From Desulfobulbus oligotrophicus (GTDB lineage: Bacteria > Desulfobacterota > Desulfobulbia > Desulfobulbales > Desulfobulbaceae): DNA of 64,000 bases. The translations under genes were made by a program, and so were the position numbers. The notes below the pieces were generated by a model. The model was not told the DNA's origin. It saw only the letters and a list, made by a program, of their open reading frames with translations, and did not search any database. The DNA lies in the NCBI RefSeq assembly GCF_016446285.1, contig NZ_CP054140.1, forward strand, positions 353,501-417,500, given 5' to 3'. This document shows, piece by piece, positions 20,238 through 29,762 of the stretch (position 1 is its first letter; every line of letters begins with the position of its first letter).

Positions 20238-21670
20238 CACAACTGCATCCTCGCGGCCAGGTCCTTGCCGTAGCGTCGGGTGATCTCGGCGGCCATCTGG
20301 ATCTCCATCCGCTGCATGTGGTTGAGATAGGCAACCGTGGTGTTCATCTCGTTGGCGGCCGCGACATAACTGGTCTTGGCCGACTCCTTGAGCGCACGAA
20401 TCCGGGTCAGCATGGCAGTGATACTCTGGTCGGCATGCTCGGCAAAGAGCACAGCCGCACACTTCTCCGGTCCCTGACCGGTGGAGGGACCGGCCTTCTT
20501 CTCCAACACCTCCTTGGCTTTGGCGGCAATGGATTCACCCCGGAGGTAGAGATCAGAGAGCATCTGCAGGCTGTAGGCCTTGGCAGTGATATCCGCCAAA
20601 CCGGGAATGATCGATTCCCTGGTGTTAGTCCCCACCGCTGTCTTGAGGATTGGCAGGGCGGAAAGAGGGTTGGACTCAAGAAAGGTCTGCTCGGCGGTGG
20701 TGAGCGTGCCCTTGTTTTCCACCTTATCGGCAATGCTGTTCAGGGTAGTGCTGATATAGGCGACCAGGTCCCGGTTGGCATCGCTGATCCGGCTGCAGGC
20801 GCCGGTCATACTCTTGATATAGACCGCGCCTTCGGTGAAGGCCTTGATGTCATCCGGGTTGTTCTGCGGGCAAGGCGGAATGGCCGAGATGCGGTAGGCA
20901 TTGGCAGGGCCTTCCAACTGCACATCACCCACCAGTCCCCGAATCAGATCAATATGGCTGGATGGGATACTCATCTTTGATCCGACATTGGCCAGTAGCG
21001 AGCCACCGACAAGGAAGATGTTGGTCATGTCGGCATTACAGCCGCTGGTCACAGCTGCCACGTCAGCCGACTGGGGCTGATTATTGTTGGCCCGGTCCTG
21101 TTTGGTAAGGATATCCCACATCTCGGCGGTACCGCTGACCAGCTTGTTCTCCTTGATGGCGGTACCGAGTTTCTCCCGCATCACCTCTGAGGAGTGAAAG
21201 CCGTTTTCATTGGCCACGATCCCCACCAGCTCCTTGGAGGCGGAACACTCATCCAACTGCATGGAGTTGAGTTTATCGGCCAGGGCTTCGAAGTTTTTGA
21301 TAGTATTGGAGCACTGCTCGCAGAGGGTCTTCAGGGCCAGGTCAAAGGCTACCGCCGGGGCCCCCGAGAGGATGGCTTGGAGTTTATTGACCAGGTAATC
21401 GGTGTTCATGAAGCTGAAACCGCCCATGAACACATCGATACCACCGCAGCCGCTCTTAATTCGGGGCACCTCTACGGTGACCGGATATTCGGCGGTGCTG
21501 TGCCAGCGGCCCGAGAAGCTGCCACCGGAGTAATAGCCGCGTTGCTGGCCACTGAAGTAGTTGGGCGTGCTGCCGGCATGCTGCTGCAGCCAGTCGTCGA
21601 CCCAGCCGGCCTGCGCCGTTTGGGCGGAGATGGTCATGGCGACAATGGCGGAAAGGAATGCTGTTTTCAT
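20237..21670 (-). CDS. traH: Conjugal transfer protein TraH
   Basis: A 477-residue periplasmic protein with a signal peptide ending SAQTAQA. The TraH hallmark region GGIDVFMGGFSFMN is near residue 80 and a cysteine pair LCEQCSNTI near 115. It acts in F-type pilus assembly with TraF, TraW and TraU at the outer membrane. The start overlaps the traF stop by four bases. The C-terminal third is predicted coiled coil, as in F. Confidence 0.95.
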   Translation of the reverse strand: MKTAFLSAIVAMTISAQTAQAGWVDDWLQQHAGSTPNYFSGQQRGYYSGGSFSGRWHSTAEYPVTVEVPRIKSGCGGIDVFMGGFSFMNTDYLVNKLQAILSGAPAVAFDLALKTLCEQCSNTIKNFEALADKLNSMQLDECSASKELVGIVANENGFHSSEVMREKLGTAIKENKLVSGTAEMWDILTKQDRANNNQPQSADVAAVTSGCNADMTNIFLVGGSLLANVGSKMSIPSSHIDLIRGLVGDVQLEGPANAYRISAIPPCPQNNPDDIKAFTEGAVYIKSMTGACSRISDANRDLVAYISTTLNSIADKVENKGTLTTAEQTFLESNPLSALPILKTAVGTNTRESIIPGLADITAKAYSLQMLSDLYLRGESIAAKAKEVLEKKAGPSTGQGPEKCAAVLFAEHADQSITAMLTRIRALKESAKTSYVAAANEMNTTVAYLNHMQRMEIQMAAEITRRYGKDLAARMQL

Positions 21671-22623
21671 GGTGAGGGCCTCGTAGGTGACTGGTTGATT
21701 AGGCCGTTAGCCTGCCAGGGTGTCTGGATCTTCAGGATCGAGGTTGGATCCAGGGCGCTGCCCTTCTGGAAATCATAGGTGGTGAACGACTCCATGGAGG
21801 TGTCCCCCCGCATGGAGCGAATTGCCTGATAGAGGTTACGCTCGATCTCCGGCAGGGTGGCTACACCGGTGGCGATCCGCATCGAGGCCTCCCTGTCCTG
21901 CCTGATCAGCAACAAGGTCGGCGTGGTGGTGATGTTGAAGCGCAGAGCGATATCGGGTTCGCGCTCAATAACCATCGGTTTGACCTGCCAGCCGTATTTG
22001 TCGACAAAGTAGGTCAGGATCTGGGCCTGTTTCTCACAGAAGCCGCAGCCGGCTGCGGCAAAGAACAGCAGTGCATGATTTTTCCCAGCTTCACGGATCG
22101 TTCCCGCGATTTCCTCCTGCTGCATCTGTACCCGGGCCAGAGTGCCTGGGCTGGAGGTAGGATAGACCTGATTGATGTTGAACAGGTCGGCACGTTTCTG
22201 GGTGACATACTGGGCGGCATTGGCGTAGGCCAGGGCCTTGCGCCGGGCAATATCCTGGATGGAGAGATACTCAAGGATGTTCTGTTCGGTCGGGTACTGG
22301 ACCGCCTTTTTCTGCAGGCCGTTCAGCAACTGCTGAAAATCATCCGGATGCATGTTCCACAGGGTTTCCGTGGAATAGTGGGCCAGGGACACCTCACGAG
22401 ATAAAGGGGCGGCCTTGGACTCAGTTGCTGGTATCTCCCGCTCCCCCTCCTCAACAACAGGAGTTGGATCCTCATACCAGAACCAGCCGTGCTTGCTCTC
22501 CTGGTAGAAGCTGTTGGTCGCCGAGGGCGCGGTGATCCCGGCCCAGACCGGCGTGGCCAGCAGCGCCAGGCATAACCCAACACTACCAAAGCGGTAGCGC
22601 TTGATGGCTGATCTCGTGAACAT
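21667..22623 (-). CDS. traF: Conjugal transfer pilus assembly protein TraF (thioredoxin-like)
   Basis: About 318 residues from ATG 22623; an alternative ATG is 22635. The signal peptide ends TPVWA. The C-terminal thioredoxin-like domain has FFAAAGCGFCEKQA, a CxxC active site, and a cis-proline-like ITTTPTLLLI. In F, TraF is a periplasmic protein needed for pilus assembly. A real CxxC here suggests disulfide chemistry on TraH, TraU or TraW, which carry many cysteines. The 5' end overlaps the preceding peptidase gene by about 40 bp. Confidence 0.92.
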   Translation of the reverse strand: MFTRSAIKRYRFGSVGLCLALLATPVWAGITAPSATNSFYQESKHGWFWYEDPTPVVEEGEREIPATESKAAPLSREVSLAHYSTETLWNMHPDDFQQLLNGLQKKAVQYPTEQNILEYLSIQDIARRKALAYANAAQYVTQKRADLFNINQVYPTSSPGTLARVQMQQEEIAGTIREAGKNHALLFFAAAGCGFCEKQAQILTYFVDKYGWQVKPMVIEREPDIALRFNITTTPTLLLIRQDREASMRIATGVATLPEIERNLYQAIRSMRGDTSMESFTTYDFQKGSALDPTSILKIQTPWQANGLINQSPTRPSP

Positions 22624-23110
22624 CAATGAACCCATAGTATTTGCTGTCATAACTGCGGGGATGAGTGCCAACCATGAACAGTTTGTCTGCCGGGACCGGA
22701 CCGTTGAAGAAGAATCGGGGCAAGGGCCTGCCCTTACTATCCGTTTCCAATGCCTGCCCCAATAGCCTGCCATTGCAGAAAAAATGGTGGGTTTCGTCGG
22801 TGGTCAGTTGATCGCCTGGAAGACAGCCGACCTTCTTGAGCATCTGGTCATGATCTGCACGTAGTCCTGACTGCACCTGCGAGAGATCCTGGCGACCGAA
22901 GACCAGGTAATCGCCCAGTTCCACCTTGGCGGGTGCAGGGAGCAGAAAGAAAACCCGATGATTGAGCGAACCACTGGTGGCCACGGTAATGCGGCCGGGC
23001 AACCAGGAGCCGGCAAGGATGAAGGCGAGAAAGACGATCGCTACAGTCTGTTCCCGCCGGTTCAATCGCCACCATGGTCTACTTGAGCTTGATTTCAGTA
23101 TCCGGATCAT
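22583..23110 (-). CDS. S26-family signal peptidase of the transfer system (TrhF/TrsF-like)
   Basis: About 175 residues; ATG 23125 is an alternative start. One N-terminal membrane segment (TVAIVFLAFILAGSWLPG) is followed by the catalytic Ser in TSGSLNHRVFFL and the general-base Lys in KKVGCLPGDQL. This is the S26 pattern seen in conjugative TraF/TrhF peptidases of R27- and SXT-type systems. It may process the pilin precursor or circularise it. Overlaps both neighbours. Confidence 0.88.
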   Translation of the reverse strand: MIRILKSSSSRPWWRLNRREQTVAIVFLAFILAGSWLPGRITVATSGSLNHRVFFLLPAPAKVELGDYLVFGRQDLSQVQSGLRADHDQMLKKVGCLPGDQLTTDETHHFFCNGRLLGQALETDSKGRPLPRFFFNGPVPADKLFMVGTHPRSYDSKYYGFIDVHEISHQALPLW

Positions 23111-23411
23111 GATGGAGCACCACATCCTTGAGGATGATCAGGTGATGAGGAGGTTGCTCCTGGAACACCTGTTCCAGTGTGTCGAGATTTCGTTTCCACT
23201 GCTCTTCGGTGATGGTCCCAGCAGCGAGCAAGGTCTTCTGTTCCTGCAGGTAGCCTTTCAAATCTGCTACCTTTACCTTGGGCACCAGGAACCGGTCGTA
23301 GGCAAAGAGCACTCCCAGAACGATGACCAGGACGATGCCGATTACCTCCAAGTAGCCGGGGGAAGCCATCACTCTGCTTTCTTTGTCTTGCACTTCGATC
23401 GATTCGTTCAC
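23079..23411 (-). CDS. trbI: TrbI-like F-type transfer protein
   Basis: A 110-residue inner-membrane protein with a short N-terminus, one transmembrane helix (YLEVIGIVLVIVLGVLFAYD) and a helical stretch. It ends HHLIILKDVVLHHDPDTEI, which parallels the C-terminus of F TrbI (HHAVILVSPAVVQGAPDIT). TrbI affects pilus outgrowth and retraction. The start overlaps the trbC stop (ATGA). Confidence 0.75.
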   Translation of the reverse strand: MNESIEVQDKESRVMASPGYLEVIGIVLVIVLGVLFAYDRFLVPKVKVADLKGYLQEQKTLLAAGTITEEQWKRNLDTLEQVFQEQPPHHLIILKDVVLHHDPDTEIKLK

Positions 23412-24157
23412 TGGCCACCTCGCAATCGGGCACTGATGCCGGCAAGCGCGGGACTGTTCGCCGCCTTGCCGACCTTTTCCAACAGGTAAGCCAGCTCAGT
23501 CTCTCCTTGGATCGACCAGGAGTCCTGACCGTTGTCATAGACCAGCACCGGCACTTCGTTGATGTTGTACCTTGCAAACAACTCCGGGTTGACCTTGAAC
23601 GGCACTGCCAGTCGCCGGCAGGGAGCATCGGGAGTATCCCGGCATTCCGGTGCAGCCTGCATCACCCGGCTGAAATAGTCGGCATTGAGGCGTTTGCCTG
23701 CCAATCCCTGCGGCAGGCCAAACAGGAGCGGCACAATCCGTTGTTCAGCAGTTCGATTCACATCAATCAAGTACCGGTTCACCGTCGCCTCGGGCAGCGA
23801 ACTGGAAAGGAAGAGATAGACCGACTCCTGAGCGGAAAGTGCCCCTTGCACCTGCACTGTCCTTGCCTGTTCCTGTGGTGTCCCGCTGTGTTGAATCCTT
23901 TCCATCTGGCAGCCCAACTGCTCCCGAAACGCAGGTGCGTTCAACTTTTCCACTGTTTGTCGAGCTGCTTCCTGTCCCTTGTCGTTATGAGCATTCTCAG
24001 GCAGGTGCATGGTCTCACTGAGTTTACGGGCCTTCTCGACCGCCTTCTCCACCACTTCTCCGGCTTCCTTGCGTTCTTCTGCCAAAACGCCCTGAAAAAG
24101 GGTGATGATCAACGCCACCGCCGGCAGCCTCCAACTCACTCGCAGCATGTGCAGCAC
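23408..24157 (-). CDS. trbC: Conjugal transfer pilus assembly protein TrbC (F type)
   Basis: A 249-residue periplasmic protein. The signal peptide ends GVLA. A charged helical N-terminal region precedes the TrbC_Ftype domain with VYLFLSSSLPEATVNRYL near residue 115 and a thioredoxin-fold-like C-terminus (NINEVPVLVYDNG). In F, TrbC works with TraW and TraU in pilus assembly. The first codons overlap the end of traU by about 20 bp. Confidence 0.9.
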   Translation of the reverse strand: MLHMLRVSWRLPAVALIITLFQGVLAEERKEAGEVVEKAVEKARKLSETMHLPENAHNDKGQEAARQTVEKLNAPAFREQLGCQMERIQHSGTPQEQARTVQVQGALSAQESVYLFLSSSLPEATVNRYLIDVNRTAEQRIVPLLFGLPQGLAGKRLNADYFSRVMQAAPECRDTPDAPCRRLAVPFKVNPELFARYNINEVPVLVYDNGQDSWSIQGETELAYLLEKVGKAANSPALAGISARLRGGQ

Positions 24158-25044
24158 CGTTGTTTGCGGTAAACCACCCAGAGAAACTCGTCATTGGAAC
24201 CCAGGGCCCCCATATAGGGCGGATTGAGTCCGGAGTCATAGGTAGAGGTCGCCCGGCCGATAGGATACACGCCTCGAATGCCGGGCCGGGCTACGTTCAT
24301 CTTGTAATGGCTCTTGATCCAGACCGGGGTATGCATGCAGCCACATTGCGGATAGGGATCACAGAGCATGCCGATGCGATTGAGCTTATAGAGCATCCGG
24401 TAGGCGGCGGTGGCATTGGCCTGAACGATGTTGTCGTTGTCGACATGGCCGGTCATGGGATAGGCCGAACCGCCGCTGCCGACGCACCAGGGCATGGCAT
24501 CCAGCGGCCAGCCGGCATTGGCAGCGATGGCATCGGCCATACAGGCCATGACCACGGCCTTGTTGGCATAGAGTGAAACCTCGGGAGTGAGCAAGGTGGC
24601 CAACTCATCATTTTGCCACATAGGGTCATATTCGCTCCACCAGGTGCCGTAATCGTTGCGGGCACAAATCCAGGGCATCAGAGGGAGAAGGAAGGCGTGC
24701 GACTGGGCAAAGGTCGATTCGTTGGCTATATCAACCGCATCAGAGCTTTTGTTCTTGCCTCCAAGTTCATCGAGCGGAGATCCACCGACCGAGGTTCCTA
24801 ATGTGGCTGAATAGAAGGCGACCGAGGAGGTGTCCATAAGAAGAAACGGCTCCCAGTAGCTGACAATCAGGCCAACCTCGACGCCCCAAACTCTGGGACA
24901 GAAGCAGACGCTCTCGATGGTGAAGTCAATCTCGGACCAATGGATGTCGGTGATCGGGTTGAAGGGAGTCCCCGACTTGGCCAAGGACTGTAATGGGGCC
25001 AGGAGAAGGCAGAGCACCAAAAATCTGCTAACGCTGTGTTGCAA
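24136..25044 (-). CDS. traU: Conjugal transfer protein TraU
   Basis: A 302-residue secreted protein with a signal peptide ending QSLA and the TraU hallmarks CFCPRVWGVEVGLIVSYWEP and MPWCVGSGGSAYP. The cysteine-rich end is YPQCGCMHTPVWIKS...CCTCCE. It acts in F-type DNA transfer and pilus assembly in the periplasm. Overlaps traW by 17 bp. Very well conserved. Confidence 0.96.
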   Translation of the reverse strand: MQHSVSRFLVLCLLLAPLQSLAKSGTPFNPITDIHWSEIDFTIESVCFCPRVWGVEVGLIVSYWEPFLLMDTSSVAFYSATLGTSVGGSPLDELGGKNKSSDAVDIANESTFAQSHAFLLPLMPWICARNDYGTWWSEYDPMWQNDELATLLTPEVSLYANKAVVMACMADAIAANAGWPLDAMPWCVGSGGSAYPMTGHVDNDNIVQANATAAYRMLYKLNRIGMLCDPYPQCGCMHTPVWIKSHYKMNVARPGIRGVYPIGRATSTYDSGLNPPYMGALGSNDEFLWVVYRKQRCCTCCE

Positions 25045-25633
25045 GGCGCACCTCCCGAACGGTCAGCTTGTTGTCCTGCTCGACCACCACAGAAGGTGCG
25101 GCCTTGAGCTGGAGCCGGGCGGCAATATCGTGGGTCAGGTAATAGACCGGCCGCTTCAACTCTTGTTTCACCTCATTCGCATACCCACCGGAAAGCAAAA
25201 GAATGGCCCGGTGATTCTGAAAATAGGGAGAACCCCTAAACCACTCGACCTGTCCGGGATCACTGCCGTCGATGACCACCAGCCCACCGCTCAGCCCAGC
25301 ATACTGCAAGGGGTTGAAGGTGAAGCCTTGGGGATAGAGCAGGTTGCCCTGGCTATCCTTGATGTCACGATCCAGGGTATGGGTCAGATCGACGGTGAAT
25401 ACCCGGTCGCCTGCTGCCCGAGGCAATGGGTGCAGGTTAGCCGGTTGATAGCGGTTGTGGGTGTTGAATAAGGCATCAAGGTCGATGCCGGTCGCCATTT
25501 GCTTAAACTCTTCCCGGATATCCCGCTCGACTATGGGATAGGTTTTTCCTACAGTCTCCAGCTGGGTGTGAGCTGCCAAGACCTGCGGGCCACAGGTGAT
25601 GATCCACAGGATCGGGACAAGTTTAGAGTGCAT
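25028..25633 (-). CDS. traW: Conjugal transfer protein TraW
   Basis: A 201-residue periplasmic protein with a signal ending QVLA. It has the TraW core GKTYPIVERDIREEF at the N-terminus and FNPLQYAGLSGGLVVIDGSD in the middle. It acts with TrbC in pilus assembly. It overlaps the traC stop by 11 bp. Confidence 0.94.
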   Translation of the reverse strand: MHSKLVPILWIITCGPQVLAAHTQLETVGKTYPIVERDIREEFKQMATGIDLDALFNTHNRYQPANLHPLPRAAGDRVFTVDLTHTLDRDIKDSQGNLLYPQGFTFNPLQYAGLSGGLVVIDGSDPGQVEWFRGSPYFQNHRAILLLSGGYANEVKQELKRPVYYLTHDIAARLQLKAAPSVVVEQDNKLTVREVRLATQR

Positions 25634-28166
25634 CCTGCTCCCTCCGGGCTACCATCTCCAGGATGGCTTCGTGATAGCTGAGGCCGCTTTTGACCATGGC
25701 CTCGATGGCAGCAATCTCGGCGGGCTTGGAGGTGTAGATGAAGTAGTCGTAATTGTTGACCACCAGTCGGACCACACCGAGACCAAAGGGGGTATCGAAA
25801 AAGATCTCTGAGTATTTGGGTGGGTTGGATTTAACGCTTTTCAGTAACTGGAGGACAAAGTCGTCATGCTCGATCAATCCCTGCTTGCGGGCCTGGTCGA
25901 AATCCGAGGATTCGAGGTAGATCTTGAAGGCCGAGTTACCGTTGATTACCCGGCCCACCTCACCGAAATTGTCGAGATCAAGGATGGACTGGGTAATGAT
26001 CATGAAGCTGCCGTTGTACTTGCGAGCACGCCGGTACCCCTCGTTGATCACCGGGCCAAGCATGGCTGCCTTGCCCATAAACTGCCAGGCCTCGTCAAAG
26101 ATGATCAGCCGGGAGCGGGAGCGGTCGGAAAGATAGAGATCCTGGGTGACGGCGTTGAGTACCAACAGGGTGACCACGCGGTAGAGATCGGGCTGAATCT
26201 TGAGGTTCTCCAATTCCAGGACCACAAAGGCATCGCGGTGGATGTCAAAGGTTGAGGGACCGGTGAAGAACTTGCCGTGGAAGCCGTGGCTGGTGAACTC
26301 GCGGATATTGAAGGCCAGCTTCCTGGCCACCTCAACCAGGGCCGGGTTATCACTCATCGAGTCGAAATCAGCCGCCGGCACCTCAGGGAACTTGGTCAGG
26401 AATTCATAGACCGTATCGGCCTCGGCCCCTTGTCCTTTCTGCTGCCAGGCCCAGCGAACCGCATTGCGGATCATGTTCAACTCGGTGTCATCGCATTTGT
26501 TGGTATCCGAGTTGGAGTAGGCCATCTGGGCAAAGACAGCGGTCACTGACTTGAGTTCCTCCTCCGGTTCCTGGATGGAGGTGAAGGGGTTGAGGCAGAC
26601 CGTGGTTCCCGGCTGGAAGTCGAGATAGCGGATACCGAGCATGTTGGCGATTTTCTTGTAGGATCCGCCGATGTCGATGATCCGCACCAGAGAGCCACAA
26701 GCGTAGTAATTGAACGCCAGGAAGTTGACCAGGAAGGACTTGCCCGATCCGGTGGTGGCACAACAGACGGTGTTGTGGTTAGGCGCTCCCTTGGCAAAGA
26801 AGTCCAGGCTGACCAGTTGGCCCTTGCGGCCGGTGAAGATCAGCTTGGGCACCCCGCCGGTGCCGGCAAAGTCGCCCTGGACCGGTAAGAGTGGAGTCAC
26901 CGAAGGCACCGGGGCGATAAAATCCCGCTCCAGGTTGTCGACGTTTTTGCCGGTAGTGTAGAGACCAAAGGGTAAGGCCGAGAGAAAAAGAATCTTGAGG
27001 ATGAAAGAATCCTGCTGCATGACATAGCCGTTGTCCTCCCAGATCCTTCTGGCCCGGGTGCAGGACTCGCGAGCCCCTTCCAGATCCCGGTCCCAGACCA
27101 GGAGAATGGGGATGATGCGAACGAACTTGACTCCATGCTCCAGGGCATCGGTCGCCTCCAGGTGCTCTTCCTGCTTTCTCCGAAGTAGTGGAGAGAGCGA
27201 GCCCACCGCCTGTTGATTGAGGAGCAGGTTGCACTTAGCGTGGATCCTGGTCTCCAGACCCTGCTCAAAAAGGATATTGAGGGTGTAAAGGAAGCCGGTC
27301 TTGATCTGATCCATATCCGAAACCAGACCCCAGATACCGCCAAAGAGCGTATTGGTCTGCAAGGGATCGACCTCGGTGGGGATGATCTTAGGGGTGGTGC
27401 AGCAGAAAAAGTTATCCCCCACCTGAAGATGGTCACCTGCTTCCCGAACCACGGTATCGGCGTTCAGGATCTGTTTGCGCAGGGGGATAGTGTCGTTGTA
27501 AGCGGTAAAGTTGTGCTCCGGATATTCAGTCGGATAATGGTTGAACAATCGCCGCGCCCATTCAAGCAGGTCGCCCGGCTGCAGAGAGCGCGGAGACAGC
27601 AGCGCCGCCTTCAAGGTTTCGTTGATCTGCCGCTTGATGTCCTGGAGGGGTTTGGCTCTCTCCCGGTCGATGAAGTCCTCGGGATTCGGCGCCTCCGGCA
27701 TATCGCCGGGTAGCTTGACCGCCACGAACAGACGGAAGTTGCGCACCGGGATGTTGGAGCAGGCGGCCAGTCCGCGCCGTCCCTGTTCCATGAAGTCGAC
27801 AATCTGATCGGTGCTGGTGCGGACAATGATGTCCGTCACCGTTCTGCTCTCGCGGTAGCTGGAGAGGATCGGGGCAATATGGGAATCCGCATGGAGGATC
27901 AGTTGAAGCACACTCCCCTTAGGTAAGCCGGCCCGAAACAACCCCTCCAATGAGGTCAGGGCCTTGGGGCCGGCAAAGGTCAGGGGTGTGCATTCCCAGA
28001 GCATGCCCAGGCTGCAATCCTGGTTGAGGTAGATATCGAGGTCGTAGTCGTAGGCCAGATAGTTCAGGTAGGCGGAGAACGGATGCCGGCTGGTCATCCG
28101 CTCAAGGTCCGCCTGCTTGAGGTAGGCACCAGAATTAAAACAGATCTTTTCCAGCAGAGAGATCAT
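25623..28166 (-). CDS. traC: Type IV secretion ATPase TraC (VirB4 family)
   Basis: 847 residues from ATG 28166, which overlaps the traV stop (ATGA). VirB4-type ATPase: Walker A ATTGSGKSFLVN near residue 475, Walker B RLIIFDEAWQFMG near 690 and the conserved MIITQSILDLD after it. The N-terminal TraC_F_IV domain is present. It powers pilin handling and pilus assembly at the inner membrane. The frame extends further upstream, but the overlap start is the natural one. Confidence 0.96.
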   Translation of the reverse strand: MISLLEKICFNSGAYLKQADLERMTSRHPFSAYLNYLAYDYDLDIYLNQDCSLGMLWECTPLTFAGPKALTSLEGLFRAGLPKGSVLQLILHADSHIAPILSSYRESRTVTDIIVRTSTDQIVDFMEQGRRGLAACSNIPVRNFRLFVAVKLPGDMPEAPNPEDFIDRERAKPLQDIKRQINETLKAALLSPRSLQPGDLLEWARRLFNHYPTEYPEHNFTAYNDTIPLRKQILNADTVVREAGDHLQVGDNFFCCTTPKIIPTEVDPLQTNTLFGGIWGLVSDMDQIKTGFLYTLNILFEQGLETRIHAKCNLLLNQQAVGSLSPLLRRKQEEHLEATDALEHGVKFVRIIPILLVWDRDLEGARESCTRARRIWEDNGYVMQQDSFILKILFLSALPFGLYTTGKNVDNLERDFIAPVPSVTPLLPVQGDFAGTGGVPKLIFTGRKGQLVSLDFFAKGAPNHNTVCCATTGSGKSFLVNFLAFNYYACGSLVRIIDIGGSYKKIANMLGIRYLDFQPGTTVCLNPFTSIQEPEEELKSVTAVFAQMAYSNSDTNKCDDTELNMIRNAVRWAWQQKGQGAEADTVYEFLTKFPEVPAADFDSMSDNPALVEVARKLAFNIREFTSHGFHGKFFTGPSTFDIHRDAFVVLELENLKIQPDLYRVVTLLVLNAVTQDLYLSDRSRSRLIIFDEAWQFMGKAAMLGPVINEGYRRARKYNGSFMIITQSILDLDNFGEVGRVINGNSAFKIYLESSDFDQARKQGLIEHDDFVLQLLKSVKSNPPKYSEIFFDTPFGLGVVRLVVNNYDYFIYTSKPAEIAAIEAMVKSGLSYHEAILEMVARREQDAL

Positions 28167-28573
28167 GGCTTCTTCTCGCTGACCTCGGTCAGCACCCACT
28201 GGGAGGGTTCAATCTCCAGGTAGGCGTACCGGGTCATGAACAGTTCGTTGTTTTCCCCTTTATAGGGGAGCAGCAATACCCGGAGGATCTTGGGCGGATT
28301 GAGCACCGGGGTTTCGGGAGCTTCCAGCAGATCGGTAAGCGCTTTGTAACGGCTGTTCTGGGCCTCGACTTGAGAGGTGTTTGATGCTGCCTCGCCCTCT
28401 TGACCGTCAGGAAGCCGGGCTTCTTTGTAAGCGGTCGGCGTATCCAGGCACTTGCCGTCACTATCCTTGGCCTTGCACCGAAAGTTCTCTTCATAGGGGT
28501 TCACCGCATCCTTGACCCCGGCACAGCCCGAGACTAGGGCAAGTACGGCGAGGCAAGCAAGTATTCGTCTCAT
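28163..28573 (-). CDS. traV: Conjugal transfer lipoprotein TraV
   Basis: 136 residues from ATG 28573 with AGGAG upstream. The lipobox VSGC is followed by the TraV-like NPYEENFRCKAKDSDGKC region. It anchors the outer-membrane end of the transfer core complex together with TraK and TraB. It lies 13 bp after traB. Confidence 0.93.
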   Translation of the reverse strand: MRRILACLAVLALVSGCAGVKDAVNPYEENFRCKAKDSDGKCLDTPTAYKEARLPDGQEGEAASNTSQVEAQNSRYKALTDLLEAPETPVLNPPKILRVLLLPYKGENNELFMTRYAYLEIEPSQWVLTEVSEKKP

Positions 28574-28586
28574 GGCTGCTCCTTTT

Positions 28587-29762
28587 TTACTGTTGCGCAA
28601 ACTCATTGTTCTTGATGTCCCTGATCGTAAGCTCCTTACCCTCGGAGATGATGACCGTGATCTTCTTGGCTGCACTGACCTCGATCACCGGGGTGGTCTG
28701 CTTGACCAGTTCGAGGTAGAAGTCGCTCATGGTCTGGGCACCTTGGGAAAGACCTGTTCCCAGGGCGGACTTGCCGACCTGGGAACCGTCGATGGTGGAG
28801 GTGGATCCCAAAGCCGAGGTCGAGGTAGTGGTGGTCGAGGCCTTGAGGGCATCGCCGGCGCCTTCAAACAGACCGGCGACAATGGCCCGGACCGTGGCCG
28901 CGCCCATGCGCGAGACCACCCGGCCGGAGAGTCCCACCTTGGAATCCGCATCAGTGACAAAACCCTTGACCTGGGTATCGATCACCGCCTTGCCCTCGTT
29001 GCTCAAGCAGGAAAGCGAGACCAGCCGTACATCGGCTCGTTCCTTGTCGAGTCGGCCCACCGCCTCGGCCACGACAAAGCAGCCGGAGAGTTCAGCCTTG
29101 ATGTCATTGGGCAGGACCGCTGGTGTTTTGATGCGCAGCAGCAGCGGCTCCGGACTGTTCTTGCTGGTGCCAGAGGTAGCCGCGTCAAAGCCGGTCAGCA
29201 GGTTGGCCTCCATGAATGAGGGCGGCAAATAGACCGTGCGGCCCTTCTTCTTCGTATCCCCTTTGGGCAGGCTATCGTTCTTGACCACCGTGATCTTGCC
29301 GATCCGCTTTTTCTCTTTTGGGGCCCCGGCAGATGCGAAATGAGGTCCCTCTTCATCTCCAATCGCCAGCGGTTGCATGGGAGGTGGGAAGGCAGCTTTG
29401 CCGCGTTCGATCTCATCGACTTCGGGTATCTTGGGCAACTCTTTTTCCTGAGCAGGTTTCTGATTGCTCCTTTCAGTCGCTTCCAATTCCTTCCGGCCCC
29501 GCTCCAGCTCCCGCTGCATGGTGGAGACATGTCCTTCAAGCTCTTCCAGTTTGCGGCGATACTCGCGGACAATGGTCTTCTCCATCAGATCCGGTTCAAG
29601 CCGGGTATTCTGGACACGTTCGCCACTCTGTCCTGGTTGATGGGTCGATCTGGAGCTGTAGCCGGTCACCACAATTACCAGGAGGACAGCCCCTATCAGC
29701 GACCAGATAACGATCTTCTTGCGTGCCGCTGTGAGCCGATTGAACCGTTCCTTGATCTTCAT
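28587..29762 (-). CDS. traB: Conjugal transfer protein TraB (VirB10 family)
   Basis: 391 residues. One N-terminal transmembrane helix (IVIWSLIGAVLLVIVVTGY) is followed by a coiled coil (about residues 60-110) and a Pro-rich periplasmic stretch. The C-terminal VirB10/TrbI beta domain has RTVYLPPSFMEANLLTGFDA. It spans the envelope and links TraC and coupling functions to the TraK/TraV outer ring. The start overlaps the traK stop by 4 bp. Confidence 0.95.
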   Translation of the reverse strand: MKIKERFNRLTAARKKIVIWSLIGAVLLVIVVTGYSSRSTHQPGQSGERVQNTRLEPDLMEKTIVREYRRKLEELEGHVSTMQRELERGRKELEATERSNQKPAQEKELPKIPEVDEIERGKAAFPPPMQPLAIGDEEGPHFASAGAPKEKKRIGKITVVKNDSLPKGDTKKKGRTVYLPPSFMEANLLTGFDAATSGTSKNSPEPLLLRIKTPAVLPNDIKAELSGCFVVAEAVGRLDKERADVRLVSLSCLSNEGKAVIDTQVKGFVTDADSKVGLSGRVVSRMGAATVRAIVAGLFEGAGDALKASTTTTSTSALGSTSTIDGSQVGKSALGTGLSQGAQTMSDFYLELVKQTTPVIEVSAAKKITVIISEGKELTIRDIKNNEFAQQ